This document shows positions 47,046 through 55,393 of a DNA stretch of 64,000 bases, piece after piece. The notes under the pieces were generated by a model. It saw only the letters and a program-made list of their open reading frames with translations. It did no database searches and was not told the DNA's origin. Source of the stretch: Streptococcus suis (GTDB taxonomy: Bacteria > Bacillota > Bacilli > Lactobacillales > Streptococcaceae); NCBI GenBank assembly GCA_029593465.1, contig JAKTNK010000001.1, forward strand, positions 219,497-283,496. The letters are read 5' to 3'. The first letter of the stretch is position 1. Each line of letters begins with the position of its first letter. The position numbers were made by a program, and so were the translations under genes.

Positions 47046-47873
47046 ATGATAAAAAAATTAGTGATTATTTTGACAATGGTCGTTCCGAGTGTAGTATAGC
47101 TCCAATGCTGAAAAAAAGATACGAGCAAAGACAATTGGGACACTTATCAGTCCCCAAAAAGCATAACGATTGGTTTTGACAATACTTTTGTTCCTATGGG
47201 ATTTGAAGATAAGTCTGGTAAAAATGTGGGATTTGATATTGATCTTGCCAATGCTGTTTTTAAAGAATACGGTATCAAGGTTAAGTGGCAACCGATTAAC
47301 TGGGATTTGAAAGAAACAGAATTGAGAAATGGTAATATTGATATGATTTGGAATGGTTACACGATTACTAAAGAGCGTCTTGAAAAAGTGGCTTTTACAA
47401 AACCTTACATGAAAAATACCCAAGTATTGCTTTCTAAAAAATCAAACAATATTACAAGTTTTGCAGCAATGGCAGGCAAAGCACTAGGGGTTCAATCAGG
47501 CTCAGCTGGCTATGAAGCCTTTATGGCTAATCCTAAAGTGCTTAAAGATTTGGTTAAAGATCACGATGCTACGCAGTATGAAACCTTCACACAAGCTCTC
47601 ATCGACTTGAAAAATGACCGAATTGATGGTCTTGTGATTGATCGTGTTTACGCTAATTACTACCTTCAACAAGAAGGGGAACTTAATCAGTATAATTTAG
47701 TTACTGGTGATTTTAAAGATGAAGATTTTGCCGTTGGAGCACGCCAAGCTGATAAAACACTTGTTAAGAAAGTCAATGCAGCTTTTGTAAAGCTTCATAA
47801 AGAAGGTAAATTCCAAAGCATTTCAGATAAATGGTTCGGAGAAGATGTGGCAACAGAGGCTGTTAAATCGTAA
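47046..47873 (+). pseudogene. Amino-acid ABC binding protein with two nonsense codons in the signal peptide
   Basis: ATG 47046 reads MIKKLVIILTMVVPSVV, then TAG (47097-47099), LQC and TGA (47109-47111), after which the same frame runs cleanly for about 250 residues. This part is a complete solute-binding family 3 domain: ITIGFDNTFVPMGFEDKSGKNVGFDIDLANAVF to the C-terminal FQSISDKWFGEDV. The damage falls exactly on the signal peptide and lipobox, so no exported product can be made. A polar amino acid was the probable ligand. Confidence 0.8.
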
Positions 47874-47949
47874 AAAGACAGCTCTCTTCAAAATATAAAT
47901 AGTATAGTAAAATGAAATAAAAGAAGTACATTTATGATATAGTTTATTT

Positions 47950-48983
47950 ATGGCATATTCACTCGATTTTCGTAAAAAGTTCTCGCCTACTATGCCAAAA
48001 CTGGCAATATCTCGGAAACAGGTGACCTTTTCCAAATGTCACGCAACACCATTTACCAATGGCAAAAACTAAAAGAGAAAACTGGCGATCTTCATCACCA
48101 AGCTAAAGGAAGCAAACCAAGAAAAGTTGATAGAGATAATTTAAAGGCCTATCTTGAAACTCATCCAGATGCTTATTTAACTGGAATAGCTTCTGAATTT
48201 GGCTGTCATCCAACAGCTATTCACTACATTCTCAAAGCGATGGGATATGCTCGAAAAAAAAAGAGCTGTACCTACTATGAACAAGACCCTGAGAAAGTAG
48301 ACTGATTCCTTAAAGTGTTTAATCACTTAAGCCATTTAACTCCTGTTTATATTGACGAGACAGGGTTTGAAACCTATTTTCATCGAGAATAGGCTCGCTC
48401 CTTAAAAGGGCAGTTGATAAAAGGTAAGGTTATTGGAAGAAGATATCAGCGGCTATCTCTAGTTACAGGCCTCGTCAATGGTGAGCTTATGGCTCCGATG
48501 ACATACAAAGATAAGATACTATGACCAGATTGAAGAAAAAGTCCTTTTTGGACAATTTTCTTCAATCTTTTTTGTTTTTTCGAAAAATAACAACTCTTAG
48601 AGATGCCCTCAATTCAAGGTTTCTAAGCGTCTCAAAAAGGATTATACTGGATTGATTTTGTCTTTTTGGCAAAACGGATAGGGTTGTCTACATTCTGATA
48701 CTATGACTAGTGATTTTTTTGAAGCTTGGTTCAAAAAAGTCTTACTACCTACTTTAGATAAACCATCTGTTGGTATTATGGACAATGCAAAGTTTCATAG
48801 GATGAGTAAGCTAAACGATTTATGCAAGGAGCAGGGACATAGACTTTTACCACTTCCTCCGTATTCACCTGAGTATAATCCCATTGAGAAAACATGAACT
48901 CACATCAAAAACACCTCAGAAAAGTATTGCCAAATGACGATACTTTTCTTGAGGCACTTTTGGCCTGCTCTTATTTCAGTTGA
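47950..48983 (+). pseudogene. IS630-family transposase, multiply broken
   Basis: The start MAYSLDFRKK is followed by a one-base loss in an A run, then the frame SETGDLFQMSRNTIYQWQKLKEKTGDL with the helix-turn-helix. In-frame stops occur at TGA 48302-48304 and TAG near 48390. After the inserted segment the catalytic C-terminal half resumes with DFFEAWFKKVLLPTL and PPYSPEYNPIEKT, then a TGA and another one-base loss in an A run. Reconstructed, it is an IS630 transposase with the DDE motif PVYIDETGF, IMDNAKFH and EYNPIE. Confidence 0.85.
48515..48707 (+). repeat. Inserted 182-base segment flanked by 11-base direct repeats
   Basis: GATACTATGAC occurs at 48515-48525 and 48697-48707 and brackets sequence foreign to the transposase. 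The insert begins with a long hairpin: AGATTGAAGAAAA (48527-48539) pairs with TTTTCTTCAATCT (48556-48568), with inner GTCC/GGAC, followed by a T run like a terminator. It could be a small non-autonomous element or a short scar. Confidence 0.6.
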
Positions 48984-48994
48984 CTATATTATTC

Positions 48995-49033
48995 AAAGGA
49001 CTTGGTTTTGCTGACACAGCGCCGAGTCCTTTT
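48995..49033 (+). terminator. Terminator downstream of the IS630 remnant
   Basis: AAAGGACTTGG pairs with CCGAGTCCTTT around a 16-base loop, followed by T. It is probably the original terminator of the ABC operon, pushed downstream by the insertion. Confidence 0.75.
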
Positions 49034-49506
49034 AGTATGCGTCGCTATTTTAAACGATAAATAGCTTGTCAATAGGGCAATTGAAAGAACTTTTCTAGCT
49101 GACCGTAAGATAGAAAATCACAGGGTCTTTATCACTCTTTATAGAGGTCTTATGTCCCCTATATTTTTGGGGTATCATTTTGGAAGTTTAGAGGTGGTGC
49201 CCTTTCTATCCTGTCATGTCGCTTCGCGATAGTTTCTTGGAGAGTTATTTTTGTGCAACATATTAGCTGTAAAAGTAAAATCATTAAGTTTAAAAGTAGC
49301 TGGCTGGGATTAGCCATTGTGATGGATAATGGATTCAAATGCGAGGAAGATAAAGTAAATAGTTTACTTTGTCTACAATATTTTTCCTATTATAGAAACC
49401 TTTAGAAATGCTTGTCCATAGAGGTATAGTTTGTGGCTAATATAGTGTTTTTAAAGAGAGAAGAGACAGGAAGTGCTTAAAAATATTTTTTAAGCAATAA
49501 AACCTG
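49034..49506. other. Gene-free region before the dhuD operon
   Basis: About 470 bases with no convincing gene on either strand. The only structured signal is a perfect palindrome AAAGTAAA-TAG-TTTACTTT at 49352-49370, which could be an operator. Confidence 0.5.
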
Positions 49507-49554
49507 TTGACAAAACCGGTTTACTAATATAAAATAAACTTGTAAACGTTTACT
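49507..49554 (+). promoter_or_regulatory. Promoter, RegR operator and cre of the dhuD-dhuI-kdgK-kdgA operon
   Basis: TTGACA (49507-49512) and TAAAAT (49530-49535) have a 17-base spacer. A RegR-type operator ACAAAACCGGTTTACT (49510-49525) fills the spacer. TGTAAACGTTTACT (49541-49554) matches 13 of 14 positions of the CcpA cre consensus and contains a perfect 12-base palindrome. Binding of either protein would block transcription. Confidence 0.75.
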
Positions 49555-49575
49555 AGAACATAAAGGAGTTTTATT

Positions 49576-50391
49576 ATGGGTCAAAAATTCACATTAGATG
49601 CGTTTTCACTTCAAGGAAAAATTGCATTGGTAACAGGTGCTTCTTATGGTATAGGATTTGCAATTGCTACAAGTTATGCTCAAGCAGGAGCAACAATTGT
49701 TTTTAATGATATTAGTCAAGAATTGGTTGATAAAGGTAAAACTGCTTATAAGGAATTAGGGATTGACGCCCATGGTTATGTCTGTGATGTAACAGATGAA
49801 GAGGGTGTCAATGCGATGGTCAAACAAATCGAACAAGAAGTTGGTGTTATTGATATTTTGGTTAACAATGCCGGTATCATCCGTCGAACACCTATGATTG
49901 AGATGTCAGCTGCTGATTTTCGTAAAGTCATAGACATTGATTTAAATGCTCCTTTTATTGTAGCGAAGGCAGTTCTTCCTGCTATGATTAAGAAAGGACA
50001 TGGTAAGATTATCAACATTTGTTCTATGATGAGCGAATTAGGACGTGAGACTGTGAGTGCTTATGCTGCTGCCAAAGGTGGCCTTAAAATGTTGACCAAA
50101 AACATTGCTTCAGAGTATGGAGAAGCCAACATTCAGTGTAATGGTATTGGTCCCGGTTACATTGCTACCCCTCAAACAGCTCCTTTACGTGAACTTCAAG
50201 AAGATGGTTCACGTCACCCGTTTGATCAATTTATTATTGCTAAAACGCCTGCAGCACGTTGGGGTGAAGTCCATGATTTAATGGGTCCAGCTGTCTTTTT
50301 AGCTAGTGATGCTAGTAACTTTGTTAATGGTCATGTGCTATATGTTGATGGTGGTATTTTAGCTTACATTGGTAAACAACCTAGCGAATAA
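49576..50391 (+). CDS. dhuD: SDR-family oxidoreductase, probable DhuD (2-keto-3-deoxygluconate-forming reductase)
   Basis: A 271-residue short-chain dehydrogenase. The NAD(P) motif VTGASYGIGFAIA is at residues 16-28, NNAGIIRR follows, the catalytic Ser lies in NICSMMSEL and the Tyr-Lys pair in SAYAAAKGGL near residue 160. In streptococcal glycosaminoglycan operons the enzyme in this position, DhuD, reduces the keto-acid made by DhuI to 2-keto-3-deoxy-D-gluconate. Older annotation calls it gluconate 5-dehydrogenase. It is the first gene of a four-gene catabolic operon behind a RegR operator, and it follows AAAGGAG. Confidence 0.85.
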   Translation: MGQKFTLDAFSLQGKIALVTGASYGIGFAIATSYAQAGATIVFNDISQELVDKGKTAYKELGIDAHGYVCDVTDEEGVNAMVKQIEQEVGVIDILVNNAGIIRRTPMIEMSAADFRKVIDIDLNAPFIVAKAVLPAMIKKGHGKIINICSMMSELGRETVSAYAAAKGGLKMLTKNIASEYGEANIQCNGIGPGYIATPQTAPLRELQEDGSRHPFDQFIIAKTPAARWGEVHDLMGPAVFLASDASNFVNGHVLYVDGGILAYIGKQPSE

Positions 50392-50413
50392 GAAAGTAAG
50401 GTGAGGGATTCTA

Positions 50414-51055
50414 ATGAAAATTGCTTTGATTAATGAGAATAGTCAGGCATCTAAAAACAGTGTGATTTTTAACGCTTTGAAAGAAGTTGCTGACCAAAAA
50501 GGCTATGATGTTTTTAATTATGGGATGTATGGCAAAGAGAATGAAAGTCAACTAACCTATGTTCAAAATGGGCTATTGGCTTCTCTTCTATTGACAACAA
50601 AAGCGGCGGATTTTGTTATTACTGGTTGTGGTACTGGAGTTGGTGCTATGCTAGCTTGTAATAGCTTCCCCAATGTTGTATGTGGATTGGCAGTTGATCC
50701 GACAGATGCTTACCTCTTTTCACAAGTCAATGGTGGCAATGCCTTATCACTTCCTTATGCGAAGGGATTTGGTTGGGGTGCCGAGTTAAACTTAAAAATG
50801 ATTTTTGAACAGTTGTTTAAAGATCCTATGGGAGGCGGTTACCCTAAAGAGAGAGCTATTCCCGAACAACGTAATGCTCGTATCTTGAATGAGGTCAAAC
50901 GTATTAGTTACAGGGATTTATTAACGATTCTAAAAGAAATTGACCAAGAGTTTTTGAAAGAAACCATCTCTGGGGAAGGGTTTAAGCAATACTTTTTTGA
51001 ACATTGCCAAGATGAAGATATTGCGACTTACCTCAAGCAAGTATTAGCTGACTAG
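50414..51055 (+). CDS. dhuI: RpiB/LacA/LacB-family isomerase, probable DhuI
   Basis: A 213-residue sugar-phosphate-isomerase-fold protein. It shows VITGCGTGVGAMLACNSFPNVVCGLAVDP near residues 72-100, the family signature loop, then SQVNGGNALSLPYAKGF. It is longer than LacA or RpiB (about 150), with a C-terminal extension, which matches the streptococcal isomerase DhuI that converts 4-deoxy-L-threo-5-hexosulose-uronate to the DhuD substrate. It lies 22 bases after dhuD with a GTGAGGGA ribosome binding site. Confidence 0.85.
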   Translation: MKIALINENSQASKNSVIFNALKEVADQKGYDVFNYGMYGKENESQLTYVQNGLLASLLLTTKAADFVITGCGTGVGAMLACNSFPNVVCGLAVDPTDAYLFSQVNGGNALSLPYAKGFGWGAELNLKMIFEQLFKDPMGGGYPKERAIPEQRNARILNEVKRISYRDLLTILKEIDQEFLKETISGEGFKQYFFEHCQDEDIATYLKQVLAD

Positions 51056-51068
51056 AAGGGGGCGCTTT

Positions 51069-52070
51069 ATGCAAAAAGTGCTGCTGATTGGGGAGGGCTT
51101 GATTAGGATAACACCTCTTGAATCTGCTAGTTTAGGAGATTCTGTCAGTAGTAGCATATACTACGGTGGTTCCGAGATGAATATCGCCTGTAATCTTCAA
51201 GCGTTTGGTCAGGCGACTAAGGTGTTGACCTCCTTACCAAATAATCCAGTGGGAGAAAGTTTTAAAGCTTTTTTAAACAGTAAAGGCATTGATACCTCAG
51301 CCATACAAGATAAGGGCAAACGATTGGGACTTTATTATATGGAGGATGGTTTTGGTTGCCGCCGTTCTCAGGTGTACTATGATCGCGAAAACACCAGTAT
51401 CAATGAATTTGATGTCAGAGCATTAGACATGGACGCTTTATTTGAGGATGTGGCTCTTGTGCATTTTAGTGGTATTACCGTGGCGATTAGCCAATCAGTT
51501 AGAGATTGGTTAGGTCTTGTTTTGGATGAAGCCAAAGCAAGGGAAATCCCCATTTCATTTGATTTAAATTGGCGTTCCAAGATGATTTCAGCTCCTCAAG
51601 CGAAAACGTTATTTTCACAGTTTGCTAAGTATGCAGATTATTGTTTTGGCATTGAACCATTGATGGTTGATGATACGGATAGGTCATTATTTAAGCGTGA
51701 AGAAGCAAGTTTGGAGGATGTTGGTCAGAGGATGCAACAGCTACAAATGGTTTATGGTTTTAAAGCTATTTTTCACACAGTGCGCCATCAAGATTCTCAG
51801 GGCAGAAATGTTTATCACGCCTATGTTCAGTCTGATCACTTCGTTCAGTCAGTGGTTTTAAAAACTCGAGTCTTACAACGTGTCGGAAGTGGCGATGCCT
51901 TTGTGGCAGGAGCGATTTATCAATTATTGCAAGGAAAAGATTTTCAAAGTTTAGTGGATTTTGCAGTCGCTAGTGCCACGTTGAAATGTACCATTGCAGG
52001 TGATCACATGAGCCAGTCTGTAAGTCAAGTAGCTTGTTTATTACAAGATGAGCAGGATGTTAGCCGTTAA
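51069..52070 (+). CDS. kdgK: 2-keto-3-deoxygluconate kinase (PfkB family)
   Basis: Phosphorylates 2-keto-3-deoxygluconate to the 6-phosphate. The 333-residue protein has the PfkB/ribokinase features: N-terminal YYGGSEMNIACNLQAFGQATKVLTSLP and the C-terminal anion-hole motif VGSGDAFVAGAIYQLL with the catalytic Asp near residue 278. It begins 13 bases after dhuI and stops 11 bases before kdgA. The substrate assignment rests on the operon context and family. Confidence 0.88.
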   Translation: MQKVLLIGEGLIRITPLESASLGDSVSSSIYYGGSEMNIACNLQAFGQATKVLTSLPNNPVGESFKAFLNSKGIDTSAIQDKGKRLGLYYMEDGFGCRRSQVYYDRENTSINEFDVRALDMDALFEDVALVHFSGITVAISQSVRDWLGLVLDEAKAREIPISFDLNWRSKMISAPQAKTLFSQFAKYADYCFGIEPLMVDDTDRSLFKREEASLEDVGQRMQQLQMVYGFKAIFHTVRHQDSQGRNVYHAYVQSDHFVQSVVLKTRVLQRVGSGDAFVAGAIYQLLQGKDFQSLVDFAVASATLKCTIAGDHMSQSVSQVACLLQDEQDVSR

Positions 52071-52081
52071 GGAGGTTTTTT

Positions 52082-52711
52082 ATGGGGCAAGCAGAAATCA
52101 TCTCAAAATTAAAAGAAAGGGCCATTGTCGTTGTTATTCGTGGAGAAAGTAAGGAAGAAGGGGTGAAGTGTGCCCTTGCCTGTATCTCTGGTGGGATTAA
52201 AGCAATAGAGGTTGCCTATACTAACAAGCATGCAAGTCATATTATTTCAGATTTAGCATCTGATATTCATTTAGAAGATGTCCTGGTTGGAGCTGGTACC
52301 GTTTTAGATTCCATTACGGCTCGAGAAGCTATTTTAGCTGGTGCTCAGTATATTGTGTCACCTTCGTTTAGTGAACAGGTTGCTCAGATTTGCCACCTTT
52401 ATGCCATTCCTTATATTCCAGGCTGTATGACTTTGACAGAAATGACGACTGCCTTAGCATCGGGCTGTGATATGGTCAAGCTTTTCCCAGCAAGTAGCTT
52501 TGGTCCTAAGTATATTGCAGCTGTTAAAGCACCATTGCCTCAGATTTCCTTAATGGTTACTGGAGGTGTTAATGTGGCTAATGCGCAAGAATGGTTTGAT
52601 GCCGGTGCTACTGCAATTGGAATAGGTGGAGAGTTTAATCAACTGGCAAGCCAAGGAGCGTTTGACCAAATTTCTGAAATGGCTGCGCAATACACAGCTC
52701 TTAGGAAATAG
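52082..52711 (+). CDS. kdgA: 2-keto-3-deoxy-6-phosphogluconate aldolase
   Basis: Splits KDPG into pyruvate and glyceraldehyde-3-phosphate, the last step of the pathway in this operon. The 209-residue protein belongs to the class I KDPG/KHG aldolase family. The catalytic Glu region is IKAIEVAYTN, the Schiff-base Lys is in CDMVKLFPASSFGPKYI near residue 138, and the phosphate loop is VTGGVNVANAQEWF with GIGGEF. It follows AAGGAGG and ends the first operon. Confidence 0.92.
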   Translation: MGQAEIISKLKERAIVVVIRGESKEEGVKCALACISGGIKAIEVAYTNKHASHIISDLASDIHLEDVLVGAGTVLDSITAREAILAGAQYIVSPSFSEQVAQICHLYAIPYIPGCMTLTEMTTALASGCDMVKLFPASSFGPKYIAAVKAPLPQISLMVTGGVNVANAQEWFDAGATAIGIGGEFNQLASQGAFDQISEMAAQYTALRK

Positions 52712-53125
52712 GAAATCATGACGATTTTTTAGCGATACCTAAGGTTTTCTTGTTGAAGTTGCTGTCGGGTGTGATTGAGTATAAGGGTTGTTCTTATTGC
52801 GACTTCTGTGTTGGCGTGATTGAGGTTTCAAACCTCTTCTTTAGCTCATGGCTATATTAGCAGAGCCAAACAGTTGGCCGGTTAAGACGACTGGCTTGGT
52901 ACATTTGATTGTAGCCGTGTTAGGAACTCTATAAACAAATGATAAGTAAAGAGTTTACAAGATAAAGCTGTATCATCATGTTATTGTACAGTTATCATAA
53001 ACAATAAGAATAAGCCTAGAGCTACCGTTGAGTAAGAGCTTATTAGCAGCGCTTCAACGAGGGAATTGATAGTGACGCTATCTTTTAGGAAAACCAGACA
53101 AATAATATTTTTCTTAAAATATAGC
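52712..53125. other. Gene-free region between the two glycosaminoglycan operons
   Basis: About 410 bases with no supported gene. No clear terminator for kdgA was identified and no further motif was recognised before the promoter at 53126. Confidence 0.5.
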
Positions 53126-53182
53126 TTGACAGTTAAAGAAGGTTACAGTAGAATAAAGGTAACATAAGTAAACCGGTAAACT
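53126..53182 (+). promoter_or_regulatory. Promoter and RegR operator of the PTS-ugl operon
   Basis: TTGACA (53126-53131) and TAGAAT (53149-53154), 17-base spacer. The operator AGTAAACCGGTAAACT (53167-53182) starts about six bases after the expected start point and fits AGTWWACCGGTWWACT, the pattern shared with the dhuD promoter. Confidence 0.78.
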
Positions 53183-53226
53183 TACTATTGATATACCTTT
53201 TAGAATATATAGTGAGGTGATGTTTA

Positions 53227-53661
53227 GTGATTAAGCTAGTTGTGACTGCACATGGAGAGTTTGCGAATGGCATTGTATCTTCATTGAATTTGATTGCAGG
53301 GCCACAAGAAGAACTAGAAGTTGTTAATTTTGTTGAAGGAATGTCTGCAGCGACTCTCAGAGATGAGATTGATAAAGCCACTTTAGGGAGTGATGAAGTA
53401 CTCATCTTGTGTGATTTATTGGGCGGGACACCGTTTAACATTTCCTGTGAGGTAGCTACGGCGTCTTCTGAACAAACGATTGTTGTTTTATCAGGTCTTA
53501 ATCTTGCAATGCTGCTAGATGCCACTTTTTCTCGTTTGACCTATGACTTTGATGACTTGGTGGCTAAATTAGTGCTGACAGCTAAAGAGGCAGTAGTAGA
53601 TTCTAAAACATTGCTATCAACTACTGATGAGGAACAGAGTGATTTTGAAGATGGTATTTAG
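53227..53661 (+). CDS. PTS EIIA component, mannose family (unsaturated disaccharide uptake)
   Basis: A 144-residue cytosolic phosphocarrier. The phosphorylated His9 is in KLVVTAHGEFANGIVSSL, and DLLGGTPFN is the family's second block. The start is GTG 53227 behind GAGGTGATGTTTA. It is the first gene of the operon whose EIIB, EIIC and EIID follow. In S. pneumoniae the equivalent PTS (called agaF/V/W/D in some annotations) imports the disaccharide products of hyaluronate lyase. The acidic tail TTDEEQSDFEDGI is normal for such proteins. Confidence 0.9.
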   Translation: MIKLVVTAHGEFANGIVSSLNLIAGPQEELEVVNFVEGMSAATLRDEIDKATLGSDEVLILCDLLGGTPFNISCEVATASSEQTIVVLSGLNLAMLLDATFSRLTYDFDDLVAKLVLTAKEAVVDSKTLLSTTDEEQSDFEDGI

Positions 53662-53673
53662 AAAGAGGTTTGC

Positions 53674-54864
53674 ATGATTAAAAAAGTTACGATCGAGGCA
53701 ATAGAACATCCAGAACGTTTCACAAATAGCCCCTTGTTGACAAAAGAGGAAGTAGAACAAGCAATCCAACAAGCTCTTAAACAGCTAGAGGTTAATTTGG
53801 ACTATTTTAAAGAGGCATTTCCAACTCCAGCGACAGCTCAAAATGTGTATCCTATTATGGATAATACGGAATGGACCAATGGTTTTTGGACAGGGCAACT
53901 TTGGTTAGGTTATGAGTATTCTGCTAGCGAAAAAATGAAAGCGCTAGCAAAAAGAAATGTTGCCTCTTTTTTAGACAGGGTTAATCGTCGTATTGAACTG
54001 GATCATCATGATTTGGGCTTTCTTTACACACCGTCTAGTGTCGCAGACTACAAGTTGACAGGGGATCCTATTGCTTTGGAGGCTTCTATCAAAGCAGCTG
54101 ATAAGTTACTGGAACGTTATCAGGAAAAAGGAGGCTTCATTCAGGCTTGGGGTGAGCTTGGTAAGGCAGACAATTATCGGTTAATTATTGACTGCTTACT
54201 AAACTTACAGTTATTGTTCTTCGCTTATGAACAAACCGGTTCTAACAAATATTACGATATAGCGTCTAATCACTTCTACGCGTCTGTAAATACAGTCATT
54301 AGAGATGATGCATCAACCTTCCACACGTTTTACTTTGATCCAGAGACAGGGTTACCTGTTAAAGGTGTTACAAGGCAAGGTTATAGCGATGATTCGTCCT
54401 GGGCACGTGGTCAGGCTTGGGGGATTTATGGTATTCCTTTAAGTTATCGCTACTTGAGAGACGAGGAGTGTTTCGACTTATTTAAAGGGGTTACTAATTA
54501 TTTCTTAAACCGTTTGCCAAAAGATAATGTATCTTATTGGGATTTGATTTTTAGTGATGGTAGTGGCCATGCTCGTGATTCTTCTGCTACGGCAACCGCT
54601 GTCTGTGGCATTCATGAGATGCTTAAATACCTTCCTGAAGTTGATAGTGACAAGGATACCTATAAGCATGCCATGCATGCGATGTTGCGTTCGTTAATTG
54701 AGAAATACGCGAACAAGGAGATCGCTCCTGGTCGGCCTTTGCTCCTTCATGGTGTTTATTCATGGCATTCAGGAAAAGGAGTTGATGAAGGAAATATCTG
54801 GGGAGATTATTACTATTTAGAAGCATTGCTACGGTTCTATAAAGATTGGGAATTATATTGGTAG
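53674..54864 (+). CDS. ugl: Unsaturated glucuronyl hydrolase (GH88)
   Basis: Cytosolic enzyme that hydrolyses unsaturated glucuronyl disaccharides from hyaluronan or chondroitin, releasing the unsaturated uronic acid that becomes the substrate of DhuI. The 396-residue protein is the usual GH88 size. Catalytic residues line up as Asp113 in DHHDLGFLY and Asp173 in YRLIIDCLL, equal to Asp115 and Asp175 of the S. agalactiae enzyme. SDDSSWARGQAWGIYG and SGHARDSSATA are family blocks. It lies inside the PTS operon, 12 bases after EIIA. Confidence 0.95.
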   Translation: MIKKVTIEAIEHPERFTNSPLLTKEEVEQAIQQALKQLEVNLDYFKEAFPTPATAQNVYPIMDNTEWTNGFWTGQLWLGYEYSASEKMKALAKRNVASFLDRVNRRIELDHHDLGFLYTPSSVADYKLTGDPIALEASIKAADKLLERYQEKGGFIQAWGELGKADNYRLIIDCLLNLQLLFFAYEQTGSNKYYDIASNHFYASVNTVIRDDASTFHTFYFDPETGLPVKGVTRQGYSDDSSWARGQAWGIYGIPLSYRYLRDEECFDLFKGVTNYFLNRLPKDNVSYWDLIFSDGSGHARDSSATATAVCGIHEMLKYLPEVDSDKDTYKHAMHAMLRSLIEKYANKEIAPGRPLLLHGVYSWHSGKGVDEGNIWGDYYYLEALLRFYKDWELYW

Positions 54865-54873
54865 GAGGAGTTT

Positions 54874-55368
54874 ATGGCAACACCAAATATTGTTATGGCT
54901 CGTGTAGACGAGCGTTTAATTCATGGCCAAGGTCAGTTATGGACAAAATCACTAGGTTGTAATACCGTTATTGTGGCAAACGACGCTGTTAGTCAAGATA
55001 AGATTCAACAAACCTTAATGAAAACAGTGATTCCAGAATCAGTAGCGATGCGGTTCTTCAGTTTGCAAAAAGTGATTGATGTGATTCATAAGGCCAATCC
55101 GGCACAAACGATTTTCCTTGTGATTAAGGATTTACCAGACGCTTTGACGCTAGTAAAAGGTGGCGTACCCATTACAGAACTTAATTTAGGGAATATCCAC
55201 AATGCACCAGGAAAAGAGCAAGTGACCCGCTCGCTATTCTTAGGAGAAGAGGATAAGCGGGCCATCAAAGAGTTGAGTGACGTTTATAATGTGACGTTTA
55301 ATACAAGAACAACACCTTCAGGTAATGATGGTGCTGCAGCAGTGAATGTGCTTGATTATGTCAAATAA
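54874..55368 (+). CDS. PTS EIIB component, mannose family
   Basis: A 164-residue phosphocarrier that takes phosphate from EIIA and hands it to the sugar at EIIC/EIID. The active His17 is in ARVDERLIHGQGQLWTKSL. The remaining IIB fold is complete, with LNLGNIHNAPGKEQVTRSLFL. It begins nine bases after ugl with a TAGGAGGAG ribosome binding site. Confidence 0.93.
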   Translation: MATPNIVMARVDERLIHGQGQLWTKSLGCNTVIVANDAVSQDKIQQTLMKTVIPESVAMRFFSLQKVIDVIHKANPAQTIFLVIKDLPDALTLVKGGVPITELNLGNIHNAPGKEQVTRSLFLGEEDKRAIKELSDVYNVTFNTRTTPSGNDGAAAVNVLDYVK

Positions 55369-55393
55369 TATTAAAAAATAAAGGAGCATTCGT

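Larger units (their letters stand above)
47903..48988 (+). mobile_element. Degenerate IS630-family element (IS630-Spn1-like) with an internal insertion
   Basis: Terminal inverted repeats are TATAGTAAAATGAAATAAAAG at 47903-47923 in reduced form (TATAGTNAANTGAAATAA) and its partner at 48968-48988, flanked by TA as expected for the IS630/mariner group. Removing a 182-base insertion leaves about 904 bp, near the roughly 0.9 kb of IS630-Spn1. The transposase is broken many times, so the copy is dead. Confidence 0.82.
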
